Shown: positions 34,771 to 47,439, counted from the first letter of the stretch. The stretch: DNA of 64,000 bases from Flavobacterium okayamense (GCF_019702945.1 NZ_AP024749.1:1178001-1242000), one strand, 5' to 3'. Numbers and translations are program-made. The notes: a model not told the origin generated them from the letters alone.

Positions 34771-35172
34771 ATGAAAAAATTGTTATTCGTTTTTGCTTTT
34801 GCATTAGTAAGTCAGTTAGGTTTTTCACAAGAAGACTTTAAAGCAGATGTAATGAAAGTAATTGAAATGTCAGGTTCAAATGCTACAATGGATGCTGCAA
34901 AAGCTCAAGTTTTAGCTATGGTTCCATCTGATAAACAAGCTGAATTTATTAAAGAATTTGATGTAATTATTAATTCTATTACTGAACAACAAGCTAAAAA
35001 CTTTATGGAAGTGTATACACACGATGATATTAAAGCAATGATGAAGTTTTATGAGTCACCTGTTGGAAAAAAAATGCAAGAAAAAGCACCAATCTTAGCG
35101 GAGAAAGCAATAGCTATGCAACAAGCAAACATGATGCAAATACAAGGCTTAGTAATGAAGTATATGCAATAA
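34771..35172 (+). CDS. DUF2059 secreted protein
   Basis: A 133-residue protein with a signal peptide (KKLLFVFAFALVSQLGFSQ) and the helical DUF2059 pattern, including VYTHDDIKAMMKFYESPVGKKMQEK (about 89-113). DUF2059 proteins are periplasmic and of unknown function. It is 25 bases after the TonB-domain gene and ends at a bidirectional terminator. Confidence 0.85.
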   Translation: MKKLLFVFAFALVSQLGFSQEDFKADVMKVIEMSGSNATMDAAKAQVLAMVPSDKQAEFIKEFDVIINSITEQQAKNFMEVYTHDDIKAMMKFYESPVGKKMQEKAPILAEKAIAMQQANMMQIQGLVMKYMQ

Positions 35173-35189
35173 GAAATTGTATTTAAAAA

Positions 35190-35220
35190 TAAAAAAACCG
35201 ACTCATAAGTCGGTTTTTTT
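35190..35220. terminator. Bidirectional terminator between DUF2059 and the T9SS surface protein
   Basis: ACCGACT (35197-35203) and AGTCGGT (35208-35214) pair around CATA, with A-run before and T-run after. Confidence 0.92.
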
Positions 35221-36928
35221 ATTCCTTAATAATCTTAAAGTATTTTACTGAGTTTTCAGAGTTAATTAATTTAATATAATATGTGTTATTAATTAAATGG
35301 CTTAAGTCAAGCTCTATGTTCTTTTCATTTAAAATACGTTTAATAAGTTTTAGCTTTCCTGAACTATCATATATTTCAACTTTTTCTAAATCAAAAGCAT
35401 CTATGTTAATTATAGAAGAAAAAGGATTTGGGTATATTTTTCTTTCAGATAAATTAAAAGATGTATTAGTTAACAAAGTTAAAGAGTACTTTGAAATGAA
35501 TGAATCATAGCTGCTAAGTGGATTTAAAGTACTTGAACCTCCTAATAAATCAAAATTTGTTTCTCCATTATAAGCGCCTGTAATGTAAAGTTTTTCATTT
35601 TTTAAAGAAACACCACCGAAAATTTCATTTCCATTTCCACTTATTTTTTTAGCATTTAAAAAATTCAAATTAAGGTCAAGATTTAAAATGTAAATATCTT
35701 CTTGACCTGAAGATGTTAGTGAATAATTATTTGTTGAGTTATCAAAATCTACAGTGTTTGAAAATTTACCGCAAAATATAATCTGATTTTGACTTAAAAA
35801 GCCTTTTAAGCAAGGTGTGGAAGTTCCATTTGGCCCAATTCTTATTGCATCTTGAAAAATACCATTAAAATTTAATTTTAAAATAAATCCGCAATTAGAG
35901 CCACTTGATAAATAAAATGTATCTGATGGATCATCATTGAAATCAACAGAATTTGAATATTTACCATTTACATAAATATTGCTATTATTATTATCAACAA
36001 TAATATTACCATAAGAATAATCATTATTAAAAGAACCATAACTTTTAGCCCAGATCAAGTTTCCAAAATCATTAGTTTTAAGTATTAATATATCGTCTGA
36101 ACCAAAATATTGGACACTTGTTGTCCCATCTATAAGTGTTGAACCAGTACCATAACCTCTAATATATCCATTTAAATATATGTTGTTATCAGAATCAAAA
36201 TTTATGCCCCATAATGTCTCACCAACAGTTGTGCCACCATACTTTTTAGCCCAAATGAAGTCCCCATTTAGACTGTATTTTGCTAAAAAACCATCAGTTT
36301 GTGTACTATTGGAGCTTAGAATGAAGTTGTTTGAAGAAAAATCAAAATCAGAATTCCCATAAAAACTGCCAACTAAATATATATGATTATTATAATATTT
36401 AACTGAACGTCCAATTGATGAAGCGCTACTAACTATATGCTTAGCCCATATAAAATTACCATTGTAGTCTAATTTTAATAGATACGCATGGGGAGAACCA
36501 TTAACTATAATATTATAGGAAGCGCTTGGAGATGGATTAAAATCAACATTTTGACTAAAATACCCAGTCATATATAAATTGTTATTCGTGTCAATATCAA
36601 TGCTAAGTCCAAAATCAGCTACTCCTGTTCCTATCAGTTGTTTTGCCCAAATTAAAGTTCCGTCATTACTATACTTAGCTATGAAAATGTCATTGTTGTT
36701 ATTATAGGTACTACTTGGGCTTGTAAGTATATAGTCGTTTGCACTTGGGTCAAAATCAACTGATCCAATAAAATATCCAGTTATATAAATGTTTTCATTT
36801 GAATCAACAACATGCTCGCTTATAATTACATCTGAATTTCCATTAAGAGGATTAGCCCACTCTAAATTGTAGTCTTGAGACAGAAGATTTGCTGAAAAAA
36901 AAAGCAAAAATAGTTTAATTACTTTCAT
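35219..36928 (-). CDS. T9SS-exported surface protein with SBBP-type beta-propeller repeats
   Basis: A 569-residue protein with signal peptide (VIKLFLLFFSANLLSQ). About eight repeats follow, each with an NIYITGYF-type segment, a VDFDPS-like segment and an IWAKxxG-type segment (for example NLYMTGYFSQNVDFNPSPS, LIWAKSYGSFNNDYSYGN). This is the SBBP (beta-propeller) pattern. The final 75 residues form a Por secretion sorting domain (KIYPNPFSSIINIDAFD ... YFKIIKE). It should be secreted or attached at the cell surface through the type IX system. Ligand and role are unknown. Confidence 0.85.
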   Translation of the reverse strand: MKVIKLFLLFFSANLLSQDYNLEWANPLNGNSDVIISEHVVDSNENIYITGYFIGSVDFDPSANDYILTSPSSTYNNNNDIFIAKYSNDGTLIWAKQLIGTGVADFGLSIDIDTNNNLYMTGYFSQNVDFNPSPSASYNIIVNGSPHAYLLKLDYNGNFIWAKHIVSSASSIGRSVKYYNNHIYLVGSFYGNSDFDFSSNNFILSSNSTQTDGFLAKYSLNGDFIWAKKYGGTTVGETLWGINFDSDNNIYLNGYIRGYGTGSTLIDGTTSVQYFGSDDILILKTNDFGNLIWAKSYGSFNNDYSYGNIIVDNNNSNIYVNGKYSNSVDFNDDPSDTFYLSSGSNCGFILKLNFNGIFQDAIRIGPNGTSTPCLKGFLSQNQIIFCGKFSNTVDFDNSTNNYSLTSSGQEDIYILNLDLNLNFLNAKKISGNGNEIFGGVSLKNEKLYITGAYNGETNFDLLGGSSTLNPLSSYDSFISKYSLTLLTNTSFNLSERKIYPNPFSSIINIDAFDLEKVEIYDSSGKLKLIKRILNEKNIELDLSHLINNTYYIKLINSENSVKYFKIIKE

Positions 36929-36935
36929 AAAATTT

Positions 36936-37652
36936 TTAAAATGTAAATGTAATTAATTTTGCTAAATAATCGTAATGTTCACCTTCTAGAACTAGTTCAC
37001 ATTTTAATCCATTTGCAATTGCCGCATTTTGAAGTGTATTGTAGTCGATATACATCCAATCAAAAGGTTCTTCTTTTTCACCTTTATAAGAAATATCAAA
37101 AACTACTTCGCCATAATAATCAACGTCAGTTGGAATCCATTTTCCGCCGTCTTCATCTTCGTCAAACATATAGATTATATCAGATGAATCGACTAAAATT
37201 TGTCCGCCATCATTTAATAATGATTTTAATTGTATTAGGAATTTTGAAACATTTTTCAGTTTGCCACACATTCCAGCGCCATTCATTAATAACAATATAG
37301 TGTCGAAAGTTTCATTTTCCAACTTCATTACATCTTGAACAAAAGCTTTTTTCATACCGCGAAGTTTACAAGCTTCAATCGCATTTGCTGAAATATCAAT
37401 AGAAGTAACATCAAGATTTCGTTCGTTTTGTAAATACAAACTATGACTTCCAGCACCACAACCTACATCAAGTACTTTTCCTTTTGCCAATTGTAACGCT
37501 TTTTGTTCCATTTTTGGCATTTCATTATAATCACGAAACAAATAAGCGACACTCATTTCATCGGCTTCACTAATAGAAGTTTCTGTAATTAAATCTTCAG
37601 GATTATTATGGGTTTGGAAATCTAAAATGGCTTTTCCGAATAAATCTTTCAT
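36936..37652 (-). CDS. Class I SAM-dependent methyltransferase
   Basis: A 238-residue Rossmann methyltransferase. Motif I is KVLDVGCGAGSHSLYL (about 64-79), motif II DVTSIDISANAIEACK, and DTILLLMNGAGMCG marks the region after strand 4. The N-terminal helix region is VAYLFRDYNEMPKMEQKAL. Substrate is not evident. It ends seven bases from the T9SS protein start, and the divergent YkgJ-like gene starts 70 bases upstream. Confidence 0.88.
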   Translation of the reverse strand: MKDLFGKAILDFQTHNNPEDLITETSISEADEMSVAYLFRDYNEMPKMEQKALQLAKGKVLDVGCGAGSHSLYLQNERNLDVTSIDISANAIEACKLRGMKKAFVQDVMKLENETFDTILLLMNGAGMCGKLKNVSKFLIQLKSLLNDGGQILVDSSDIIYMFDEDEDGGKWIPTDVDYYGEVVFDISYKGEKEEPFDWMYIDYNTLQNAAIANGLKCELVLEGEHYDYLAKLITFTF

Positions 37653-37721
37653 TTCAAGTTTATGTGTTTATGTGGTAATTTATTAAGACGTTTTTTTAAT
37701 TTTACATTTAAATAAAACAAA

Positions 37722-38219
37722 TTGACAAATCCACGAATTGACATATTACAAAAGTTAGCCAAAGATAAGCATAACGAAAACAAAAAGTATTTTACAAAGC
37801 TAAAAAAGAAGCCACCAAAGAATCTCGATTATGTAATGCAAGATTTACATGAAGCGGAATTCAAAAGAACCGATTGTTTAGATTGCGCAAATTGTTGTAA
37901 AACTACCGGTCCGCTTTTTACTTCGGCAGATATTGAGCGAATTGCAAAACATTTGCGAATGAAACAGCAACAATTTATCGATCAATACCTTCGCATAGAT
38001 GAAGATAAAGATTATGTGTTGCAAAGTGTGCCTTGTGCTTTTCTAGATAGTGATAATAAATGTTTTATTTATGATGTTCGACCAAAAGCTTGCCGCGAAT
38101 TTCCTCATACCGACAAAAAAAAGTTCCAACAAATTTCAAATTTAACGTTGAAGAATGTCGCTATTTGTCCAGCTGCATTCAATATAGTTGAAGAAATGAA
38201 AAAGAAATTGCCTTTGTAG
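37722..38219 (+). CDS. YkgJ-family cysteine-cluster protein
   Basis: A 165-residue protein with the zinc/iron-chelating CxxCxxCC-type cluster (DCLDCANCCKTTGPLFT, about 52-68), CAFLDSDNKCFIYDVRPKACREFPH and VAICPAA. Such cysteines probably bind an Fe-S cluster or metals; function is unknown. The start is a TTG, since the next in-frame ATG (residue 38) would cut the conserved region. It is followed after one base by a PH-domain membrane protein. Confidence 0.85.
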   Translation: MTNPRIDILQKLAKDKHNENKKYFTKLKKKPPKNLDYVMQDLHEAEFKRTDCLDCANCCKTTGPLFTSADIERIAKHLRMKQQQFIDQYLRIDEDKDYVLQSVPCAFLDSDNKCFIYDVRPKACREFPHTDKKKFQQISNLTLKNVAICPAAFNIVEEMKKKLPL

Positions 38220-38220
38220 A

Positions 38221-38631
38221 ATGAAAAAAGTATTTCCATCAAAAGTTGATAAGTTTATACCAATTTTATTTTGGGTAACTTCAATCCCGCCAATTGTTAT
38301 AGGTTTTAGAGAAAAAGATTGGGTAATTTTTGCCATTATGATTATTGTTTTTGCATTAATCATGTATTTGTTATACGATACAAACTATATAATTACAAAA
38401 GGAAGTTTGAAAGTGCATTCTGGATTTATAGTGAATAAAAACATTCCAATTACTGAGATAAGATTAATAAAGAAAACCGATAGTATTTTAAGCGCACCTG
38501 CTGCTTCACTAACCGATAGAATTGAAGTTTTTTACGGCAATTCAAAATCTATAGTCATTTCACCAAAAGAGAAACAAGGTTTTGTAGATGAATTGTTGCA
38601 ACAGAATTCAGGGATAAAAGTTGAAATATAG
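38221..38631 (+). CDS. Membrane protein with bacterial PH domain
   Basis: A 136-residue protein with two transmembrane segments (FIPILFWVTSIPPIVIGF, about 12-29, and WVIFAIMIIVFALIMYLLY, about 34-52). A bPH-type domain follows (YIITKGSLKVHSGFIVNKNIPITEIRLIKKTDSIL ... IVISPKEKQGFVDELL), resembling the DUF1200/bPH_6 family. Role unknown; possibly a membrane-surface adaptor. It is co-transcribed with the YkgJ-like gene. Confidence 0.8.
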   Translation: MKKVFPSKVDKFIPILFWVTSIPPIVIGFREKDWVIFAIMIIVFALIMYLLYDTNYIITKGSLKVHSGFIVNKNIPITEIRLIKKTDSILSAPAASLTDRIEVFYGNSKSIVISPKEKQGFVDELLQQNSGIKVEI

Positions 38632-38633
38632 AA

Positions 38634-38700
38634 AGTGTTCAGCATACAGTTAATAGTATTCAGCTTTTTCTGCCAACTGAAAACTGTTTACTGATTACTC
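38634..38700. repeat. Low-complexity degenerate tract (TTCAGT/ACTGAA-type)
   Basis: The gap between the bPH gene and the namZ-like gene is mostly CAG/ACTG-rich words such as TTCAGCATACAGTTAATAG and AACTGAAAACTGTTTACTG. It is one of several repeat classes seen between genes in this window and has no coding potential. Confidence 0.5.
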
Positions 38701-38707
38701 AAAATGA

Positions 38708-39973
38708 CTAATCGTAGATTAGGTATTTTTTTCTCATTTCCTTAAACTTATCCAAACCTTCTTGCCAAGAAGCTCTAATATCATCTTCAAAAGCGCCACT
38801 TTCAATTTGTTGTTGTAATTTTTTGGTTCCAGCCAATTTGGTAAAAAACGAATTAAAGAATTTCGATTTATTTTCTGTGTGGTCGTATGCAATAATTAAC
38901 CAAAACAATTCAAGATGTTTTGTTTTTCTAAAATTAGATAAATCATGACCATAACAAGTAATTCCATTATATAATGGGTCTTTAGCGCCTTCATTTGGTT
39001 TAGGTGTGAATTCAAATAATTCTGAACCATCTTTACCCATTTGAAGGTATCCTATGTTTTTTAAATAAGGCGAACCATAAACTTGAAATTGTTTTTCCGT
39101 ACCTCGGCCAACACTTACATTCGTGCCTTCAAAAAAGCATAAACTTGCGTATAGATTTATCGCTTGGTCGTTTGGTAAATTAGGTGAAGGTTTCACAGGT
39201 AAACTATAACTCATATTTCGAGTATAATTTTCACAAGGAATTACAGTTAATTTACATTGAATTCCTTTATCTAGCCATTTTTCACCATTAATCATTTTAG
39301 CATATTCACCTATTGTCATTCCGTGTAAAACTGGAATTTGATGCATGCCCACAAAACTTTTAAATTCTTCCTCAAGAATGGGTCCGTCAACAATATCAAT
39401 ATTAGGATTTGGTCGGTCTAAAACTAATAAAGGAATATTTTGCTCGGCACAAGCTTCCATTACATAATGTAGTGTAGATATATAAGTGTAGAATCTCGCA
39501 CCAACATCTTGAATGTCGAAAATCATTACATCAATTCCTACTAATTGTTCAGGTTTTGGTTTTTTATTGTTTCCGTAAAGCGAAATAATAGGCAAGCCAG
39601 TTTTGCTGTCTTTTCCATTCGCAACATGTTCACCAGCATCGGCAGTTCCTCTAAAACCATGTTCTGGAGCGAAGATTTTAGTGACTTCAACTTTTTGTTC
39701 CAATAAAAAGTCAACTAAATGTGTTCCATTTGAAAGAATTCCAGTTTGATTGGTAACAACTCCAATTTTTTTATTTTTTAGAAAGGGTAAATATTTTACA
39801 GAATTATCAGCGCCTAAAATTATTTTTTTCTCAGATTTTATAGAGTCAAGAACTTTTCCCTTTTCCCTTTTCCCTTCTCCCTTTACCTTAGAAACTGAAT
39901 TTCCACAAGAAAAAACAAGCAAAACAAATAATAAAAATGTATTTTTGAACAATAATTTCGGAATCATAACCAT
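38708..39973 (-). CDS. NamZ-like DUF1343 lipoprotein (exo-beta-N-acetylmuramidase family)
   Basis: A 421-residue predicted lipoprotein. Its signal sequence ends in VLLVFSC (lipobox, Cys23), and the DUF1343 domain follows (KIGVVTNQTGIL, IFAPEHGFRG, IFDIQDVGARFYTYISTL, GRGTEKQFQVYGSP). The related Bacillus NamZ releases terminal N-acetylmuramic acid from peptidoglycan fragments, so cell-wall recycling is likely. The linker after the lipid anchor (residues 29-41, KVKGEGKREKGKV) is encoded by a GGGAAAA-type repeat. Its start codon shares one base with the divergent permease gene, leaving no intergenic promoter space. Confidence 0.87.
   Translation of the reverse strand: MVMIPKLLFKNTFLLFVLLVFSCGNSVSKVKGEGKREKGKVLDSIKSEKKIILGADNSVKYLPFLKNKKIGVVTNQTGILSNGTHLVDFLLEQKVEVTKIFAPEHGFRGTADAGEHVANGKDSKTGLPIISLYGNNKKPKPEQLVGIDVMIFDIQDVGARFYTYISTLHYVMEACAEQNIPLLVLDRPNPNIDIVDGPILEEEFKSFVGMHQIPVLHGMTIGEYAKMINGEKWLDKGIQCKLTVIPCENYTRNMSYSLPVKPSPNLPNDQAINLYASLCFFEGTNVSVGRGTEKQFQVYGSPYLKNIGYLQMGKDGSELFEFTPKPNEGAKDPLYNGITCYGHDLSNFRKTKHLELFWLIIAYDHTENKSKFFNSFFTKLAGTKKLQQQIESGAFEDDIRASWQEGLDKFKEMRKKYLIYD
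39853..39887. repeat. Short-period TTTTCCC tract inside the namZ-like gene
   Basis: About five units of TTTTCCC or close variants (AAGGGAAAA on the coding strand). They are translated as a Lys/Gly/Glu linker just after the lipobox. Confidence 0.75.
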
Positions 39974-41208
39974 TGAATTTAGAATATTTCATAGCCAAAC
40001 GACTAACCGCTGCTAAGAACCATAAAAGTAGTGTTTCTTCTCCAATAATTAAAATTGCTACGGTTGCTATTGCATTAAGTATTTTAATGATGGTAATTTC
40101 TGTGGCAACAGGAATTGGCTTACAAAAGAAGATTCGCGAAAAAGTATCAGCGTTTAATGGACAAGTTATAATTTCTAACTTTGATGATAACCAATCACAA
40201 GTTAACACGGTTCCAATTTCTACCAATCAAGATTTTTATCCAAAATTTACTTCAGTCGAAGGAATAAAGCATATTCAAGCTGTTGCAAATAAAGCTGGAT
40301 TGATTCGAACGGAAGAAACAGTTGAAGGTGTTGTTTTTAAAGGTGTGGGTAAAGATTATGACTGGAATAATATTAAAGAATATTTATCTGAAGGTAATTT
40401 ACCCGATTTAAGTAAGTCAAATTATACTGATGATATTTTAATTTCTCAATATTTAGTCGATAGATTACATTTAAAGTTAGGAGATGTTTGCAGAACGTAT
40501 TTTTTGAAAGAAGGAGGAAAAGGATATAATATTCGAAGTTTTAAAATTGTTGGAATATTTAATTCAGGTTTTCAAGAATTTGATGCCAACTATATAATAG
40601 GAGATATTCGTCATATTCAAAAAATCAATAAATGGAAAAATGATGAAGTTGGTCAGTTTGAAGTTTTTCTTAATGATTTTGACGAAATGGATGCAAAAGG
40701 AAAGGAAATCTATAAGCAAACGCCTTCTAATTATAATGTAATAACAATTTCAGAAAAGTATTATAGTATTTTCGAGTGGTTAAAACTTTTCGACTTTAAT
40801 ATTGTTATCATTCTTTCCATTATGATTTGGGTAGCAGTAATTAATATGATAGTTGCGCTTTTGGTTTTAATATTAGAACGAACACAAATGATAGGTATTC
40901 TAAAATCTTTAGGTGCAACCAATTGGAACATTCGTAAAATCTTTTTGTATAACGCATTTTATTTAATTGCAAAAGGATTGATTTGGGGAAATGGAATTGC
41001 CTTGTTATTATTGTTTATACAAAAGTATTTCGGAATCATTTCTTTAAACCCACAAAATTATTATGTTAACCAAGCTCCAGTAGATATTAATTTTCTATTT
41101 ATTCTGCTTATTAATATAGGAGTAATCATAATTTGTCTATTAGTTTTATTAATTCCTTCTTATATAATTACCAAAATTTCTCCAGTTAAAGCCATTCGTT
41201 TTAATTAG
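39973..41208 (+). CDS. ABC transporter permease, FtsX/LolC-LolE type
   Basis: A 411-residue membrane protein. It has an N-terminal transmembrane helix (IIKIATVAIALSILMMVISVATG, about 25-47), a large periplasmic MacB-like domain, and three C-terminal helices (IVIILSIMIWVAVINMIVALLVL, the FYLIAKGLIWGNGIALLLLF region and FLFILLINIGVIIICLLVLLI). The motif GILKSLGATNWNIRKIF is the FtsX-family cytoplasmic loop. LolC/E-like permeases extract lipoproteins for delivery to the outer membrane, fitting the lipoprotein-rich surface of this organism. The start is TTG; the N-terminus M-N-L-E-Y-F-I-A-K-R fits relatives. Confidence 0.87.
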   Translation: MNLEYFIAKRLTAAKNHKSSVSSPIIKIATVAIALSILMMVISVATGIGLQKKIREKVSAFNGQVIISNFDDNQSQVNTVPISTNQDFYPKFTSVEGIKHIQAVANKAGLIRTEETVEGVVFKGVGKDYDWNNIKEYLSEGNLPDLSKSNYTDDILISQYLVDRLHLKLGDVCRTYFLKEGGKGYNIRSFKIVGIFNSGFQEFDANYIIGDIRHIQKINKWKNDEVGQFEVFLNDFDEMDAKGKEIYKQTPSNYNVITISEKYYSIFEWLKLFDFNIVIILSIMIWVAVINMIVALLVLILERTQMIGILKSLGATNWNIRKIFLYNAFYLIAKGLIWGNGIALLLLFIQKYFGIISLNPQNYYVNQAPVDINFLFILLINIGVIIICLLVLLIPSYIITKISPVKAIRFN

Positions 41209-41232
41209 TAGCACTACATTTTCAATTCAGTT

Positions 41233-41301
41233 CGCTAATATTCCCGCTGTCCACTATATCTTTTTTTCAAAAAGGATGTTGTTACCATCGGGGCTATTCA
41301 A
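41233..41301. repeat. Dispersed intergenic repeat upstream of the rRNA operon
   Basis: The stretch with CCCGCTGTCCACTATATC, a T-run/A-run hairpin and ATCGGGGCTA matches, from memory, a repeat scattered in flavobacterial genomes. It is not part of the rRNA promoters. The 638-base gap 41209-41846 holds this repeat, an ATTCGTAATT tract (41321-41350), three promoters and the rRNA leader. Confidence 0.5.
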
Positions 41302-41320
41302 GGCGTTTTGTTGTTAACGA

Positions 41321-41350
41321 TTCGTAATTCGTAATTTTTAATTCGTAATT
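41321..41350. repeat. ATTCGTAATT short-period tract
   Basis: Three near-copies of ATTCGTAATT in 30 bases. The same word type recurs between tRNA-Ile and tRNA-Ala (43561-43606). Confidence 0.6.
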
Positions 41351-41416
41351 GATTAATTGTAACTAATTGATATTTAGGTTTAAGAAAAAAACTTTATAAA
41401 AAAGGGTAAAAAAAGT

Positions 41417-41446
41417 TTGGAAGTTGAGAAAAGAGTTCTACTTTTG
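41417..41446 (+). promoter_or_regulatory. rRNA promoter P1
   Basis: TTG (41417-41419), 19-base spacer and TACTTTTG (41439-41446), followed by CACCCGC, a start block shared with P3 and the tRNA-Val promoter. Confidence 0.8.
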
Positions 41447-41530
41447 CACCCGCTTTGATAAGGCAAGTTCATTGGATTTATAGAGAAGTTTGAATAAATA
41501 AAAAAGTTTTAAAAAAACTTAAAAATTTAT

Positions 41531-41562
41531 TTGGATTGTAAGAAATAAAGATAGTATCTTTG
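41531..41562 (+). promoter_or_regulatory. rRNA promoter P2
   Basis: TTG (41531-41533), 21-base spacer and TATCTTTG (41555-41562), followed by CCGTCCC. Confidence 0.75.
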
Positions 41563-41657
41563 CCGTCCCTAAATAAGGGAAGAGTGAGTAAGAGTTCTTA
41601 ATTTTTTTAGTGTTTGGTAAGGTTTTAAAATTTTTTCAAAAAAAGTTTCAAAAACAT

Positions 41658-41687
41658 TTGCGAGATAAAAAAAAGGTTGTACTTTTG
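41658..41687 (+). promoter_or_regulatory. rRNA promoter P3
   Basis: TTG (41658-41660), 19-base spacer and TACTTTTG (41680-41687), followed by CACCCGC as in P1. Confidence 0.78.
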
Positions 41688-41728
41688 CACCCGCTAATCG
41701 AGAGAGAGGCGAAAAGAATAGAAGACAC

Positions 41729-41744
41729 GTTCATAGACATATTG
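41729..41744 (+). promoter_or_regulatory. BoxA-like element in the 16S leader
   Basis: GTTCATAGACATATTG is matched at 15 of 16 positions by 43704-43719 before 23S. The core resembles boxA antitermination sites (TTCTTTgACA). Confidence 0.5.
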
Positions 41745-41846
41745 GATTGACAGCACGACTTACAGAGATGTAAGTTGTAAAAATTAAGAGAGTAAGGCGA
41801 ATTGAAATTAAATAAACCTAGCACTTATCGTACAATATTTAAAAAC

Positions 41847-43364
<1,518 letters not shown>

Positions 43365-43450
43365 TAGAGAAATGATAAGATGGTTTGTTTGGAGATGAGT
43401 TTTACTCTCGCTGTTAGTTCAAAAATTTAATGAAAAAGCTAAAAATACAG

Positions 43451-43524
43451 AGTCTCGTAGCTCAGCTGGTTAGAGTACTACACTGATAATGTAGGGGTCG
43501 GCAGTTCGAGTCTGCCCGGGACTA
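43451..43524 (+). tRNA. trnI: tRNA-Ile (GAT anticodon)
   Basis: Acceptor strands AGTCTCG and CGGGACT pair, anticodon loop CTGATAA carries GAT, and the T-loop is GTTCGAGTC. Discriminator A at 43524; CCA is not encoded. Usual position in the 16S-23S spacer. Confidence 0.95.
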
Positions 43525-43560
43525 CTATTTTTGAGTTTTTTTTAAGGAAATTCTGGAAGT

Positions 43561-43606
43561 TGAGAATTCAAAATTCGTAATTCTGAATTCATAATTCTGA
43601 ATTTAA
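43561..43606. repeat. AATTC/GAATT low-complexity tract between the two spacer tRNAs
   Basis: A run of GAATTC, ATTCGTAATTCTGAATTC and ATAATTCTGAATTT variants; same family of words as 41321-41350. Confidence 0.6.
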
Positions 43607-43610
43607 GAAT

Positions 43611-43684
43611 GGGGGATTAGCTCAGCTGGCTAGAGCGCCTGCCTTGCACGCAGGAGGTCATCGGTTCGACTCCGATATTCTCCA
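43611..43684 (+). tRNA. trnA: tRNA-Ala (TGC anticodon)
   Basis: Acceptor GGGGGAT pairs with ATTCTCC (two G-T pairs), anticodon loop CTTGCAC carries TGC, T-loop GTTCGACTC, discriminator A at 43684. Confidence 0.95.
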
Positions 43685-43703
43685 CATATCCGAAAGGATA
43701 ACC

Positions 43704-43719
43704 GTTCATTGACATATTG
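43704..43719 (+). promoter_or_regulatory. BoxA-like element in the 23S leader
   Basis: GTTCATTGACATATTG repeats the motif at 41729-41744 with one difference. Its 3' half (from 43713) is also one arm of the 23S processing stem. Confidence 0.5.
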
Positions 43720-43728
43720 AGAAAAGAA
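43713..43728 (+). other. 5' arm of the 23S precursor processing stem (partner 46714-46729)
   Basis: CATATTGAGAAAAGAA (43713-43728) pairs with TTCTTTTCTCAGTATG (46714-46729) at 15 of 16 positions plus one G-T, looping out the whole 23S gene, as RNase III substrates do. Confidence 0.7.
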
Positions 43729-43791
43729 AAAATATAATAAGTAGAATAGAAAGCACAGTTTTGCATTTTATAATGTAAAGCTAAATAAGTA

Positions 43792-46662
<2,871 letters not shown>

Positions 46663-46668
46663 ACGCGT

Positions 46669-46690
46669 CTCCCCGCTTTAGGGCGGGGAC
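46669..46690 (+). other. Hairpin just after 23S
   Basis: TCCCCGC and GCGGGGA arms with a TTTAGG loop. No T-run follows directly and 5S lies downstream, so it is more likely a processing hairpin than a terminator. Confidence 0.6.
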
Positions 46691-46754
46691 ACTTTCTTTC
46701 TGAATCAAATAGATTCTTTTCTCAGTATGTTAAGATATTGGCAACCATGGTTGC

Positions 46755-46833
46755 AGTCAAAAGTCGAAAGACAAAAGTCCAAAGTAAGATATACTTTTTG
46801 ACTTGTAACTTTTAACTTTAGACTTAAAACTTA
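46755..46833. repeat. AAAGTC/GACTTT low-complexity tract between 23S and 5S
   Basis: Words AGTCAAAAGTCGAAAGAC and later TTTTTGACTTGTAACTTTTA can pair with each other, so the tract may fold into a weak stem between 23S and 5S. Confidence 0.55.
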
Positions 46834-46938
<105 letters not shown>

Positions 46939-46946
46939 TTCTTTTG

Positions 46947-46978
46947 AAAATCCTCATCAGTAATGATGGGGATTTTTT
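46947..46978 (+). terminator. Terminator of the rRNA operon
   Basis: AAAATCCTCATC (46947-46958) pairs with GATGGGGATTTT (46965-46976), followed by Ts. Confidence 0.9.
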
Positions 46979-47011
46979 GTTTTTAGAAGGTTTTGAATAA
47001 CTAAACAAGTG

Positions 47012-47397
47012 TTATTTAATTTTACATTTACTACATTTTACAATTTCAACATAATCAAATCCTTGATTAATAATATATTTTCTTCTAAATAAATTGTTTA
47101 AGCTAAAACGCATTTTTTCAATTTCAAGAAAATATATTTCAGTTGGATTTATATAAAACTCTAAGCATTTATTTCTAAATCTAGCAATCATCTTTAGTTC
47201 TCTTTCAGAATTATATTCAAAATATAGCCTAGAATTAGTTAATTTTAATGTATCAATTTTATTTTTTGATATTTTATAAAAAACAACTTCATTATTTTTA
47301 ATGTTATTATTCAGAAAAGTAACATCTACTTCTTTTTTTGTGCAAAAATGAAATTAGCTAGTAATAAAGGAATAATATATAATGATTTCAGAGACAT
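47012..47397 (-). pseudogene. Frameshifted small secreted-protein gene (one base missing in an A7 tract)
   Basis: On the minus strand an ATG at 47397 starts a signal peptide (SLKSLYIIPLLLANFIFAQ) that ends at a stop right after a run of seven As (complement of 47333-47339). With eight As the frame would run on as QKKEVDVTFLNNN to the stop at 47014-47012, giving 128 residues. The downstream half is an uninterrupted, well-formed coding stretch with a C-terminal Cys-x-x-Cys (VKCSKCKIK). I know no family for it. It may be a recent pseudogene, a phase-variable gene, a slippage site or a sequencing error. It fills most of the gap 46980-47490. Confidence 0.75.
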
Positions 47398-47439
47398 TTT
47401 TTATTTTATAAAATTTAATGTTGTTAAAAGTATAAAAAA

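Noticed and set aside
46669..46690. GC hairpin after 23S as the rRNA operon terminator
   Set aside because: No T-run, and 5S with a real terminator follows.
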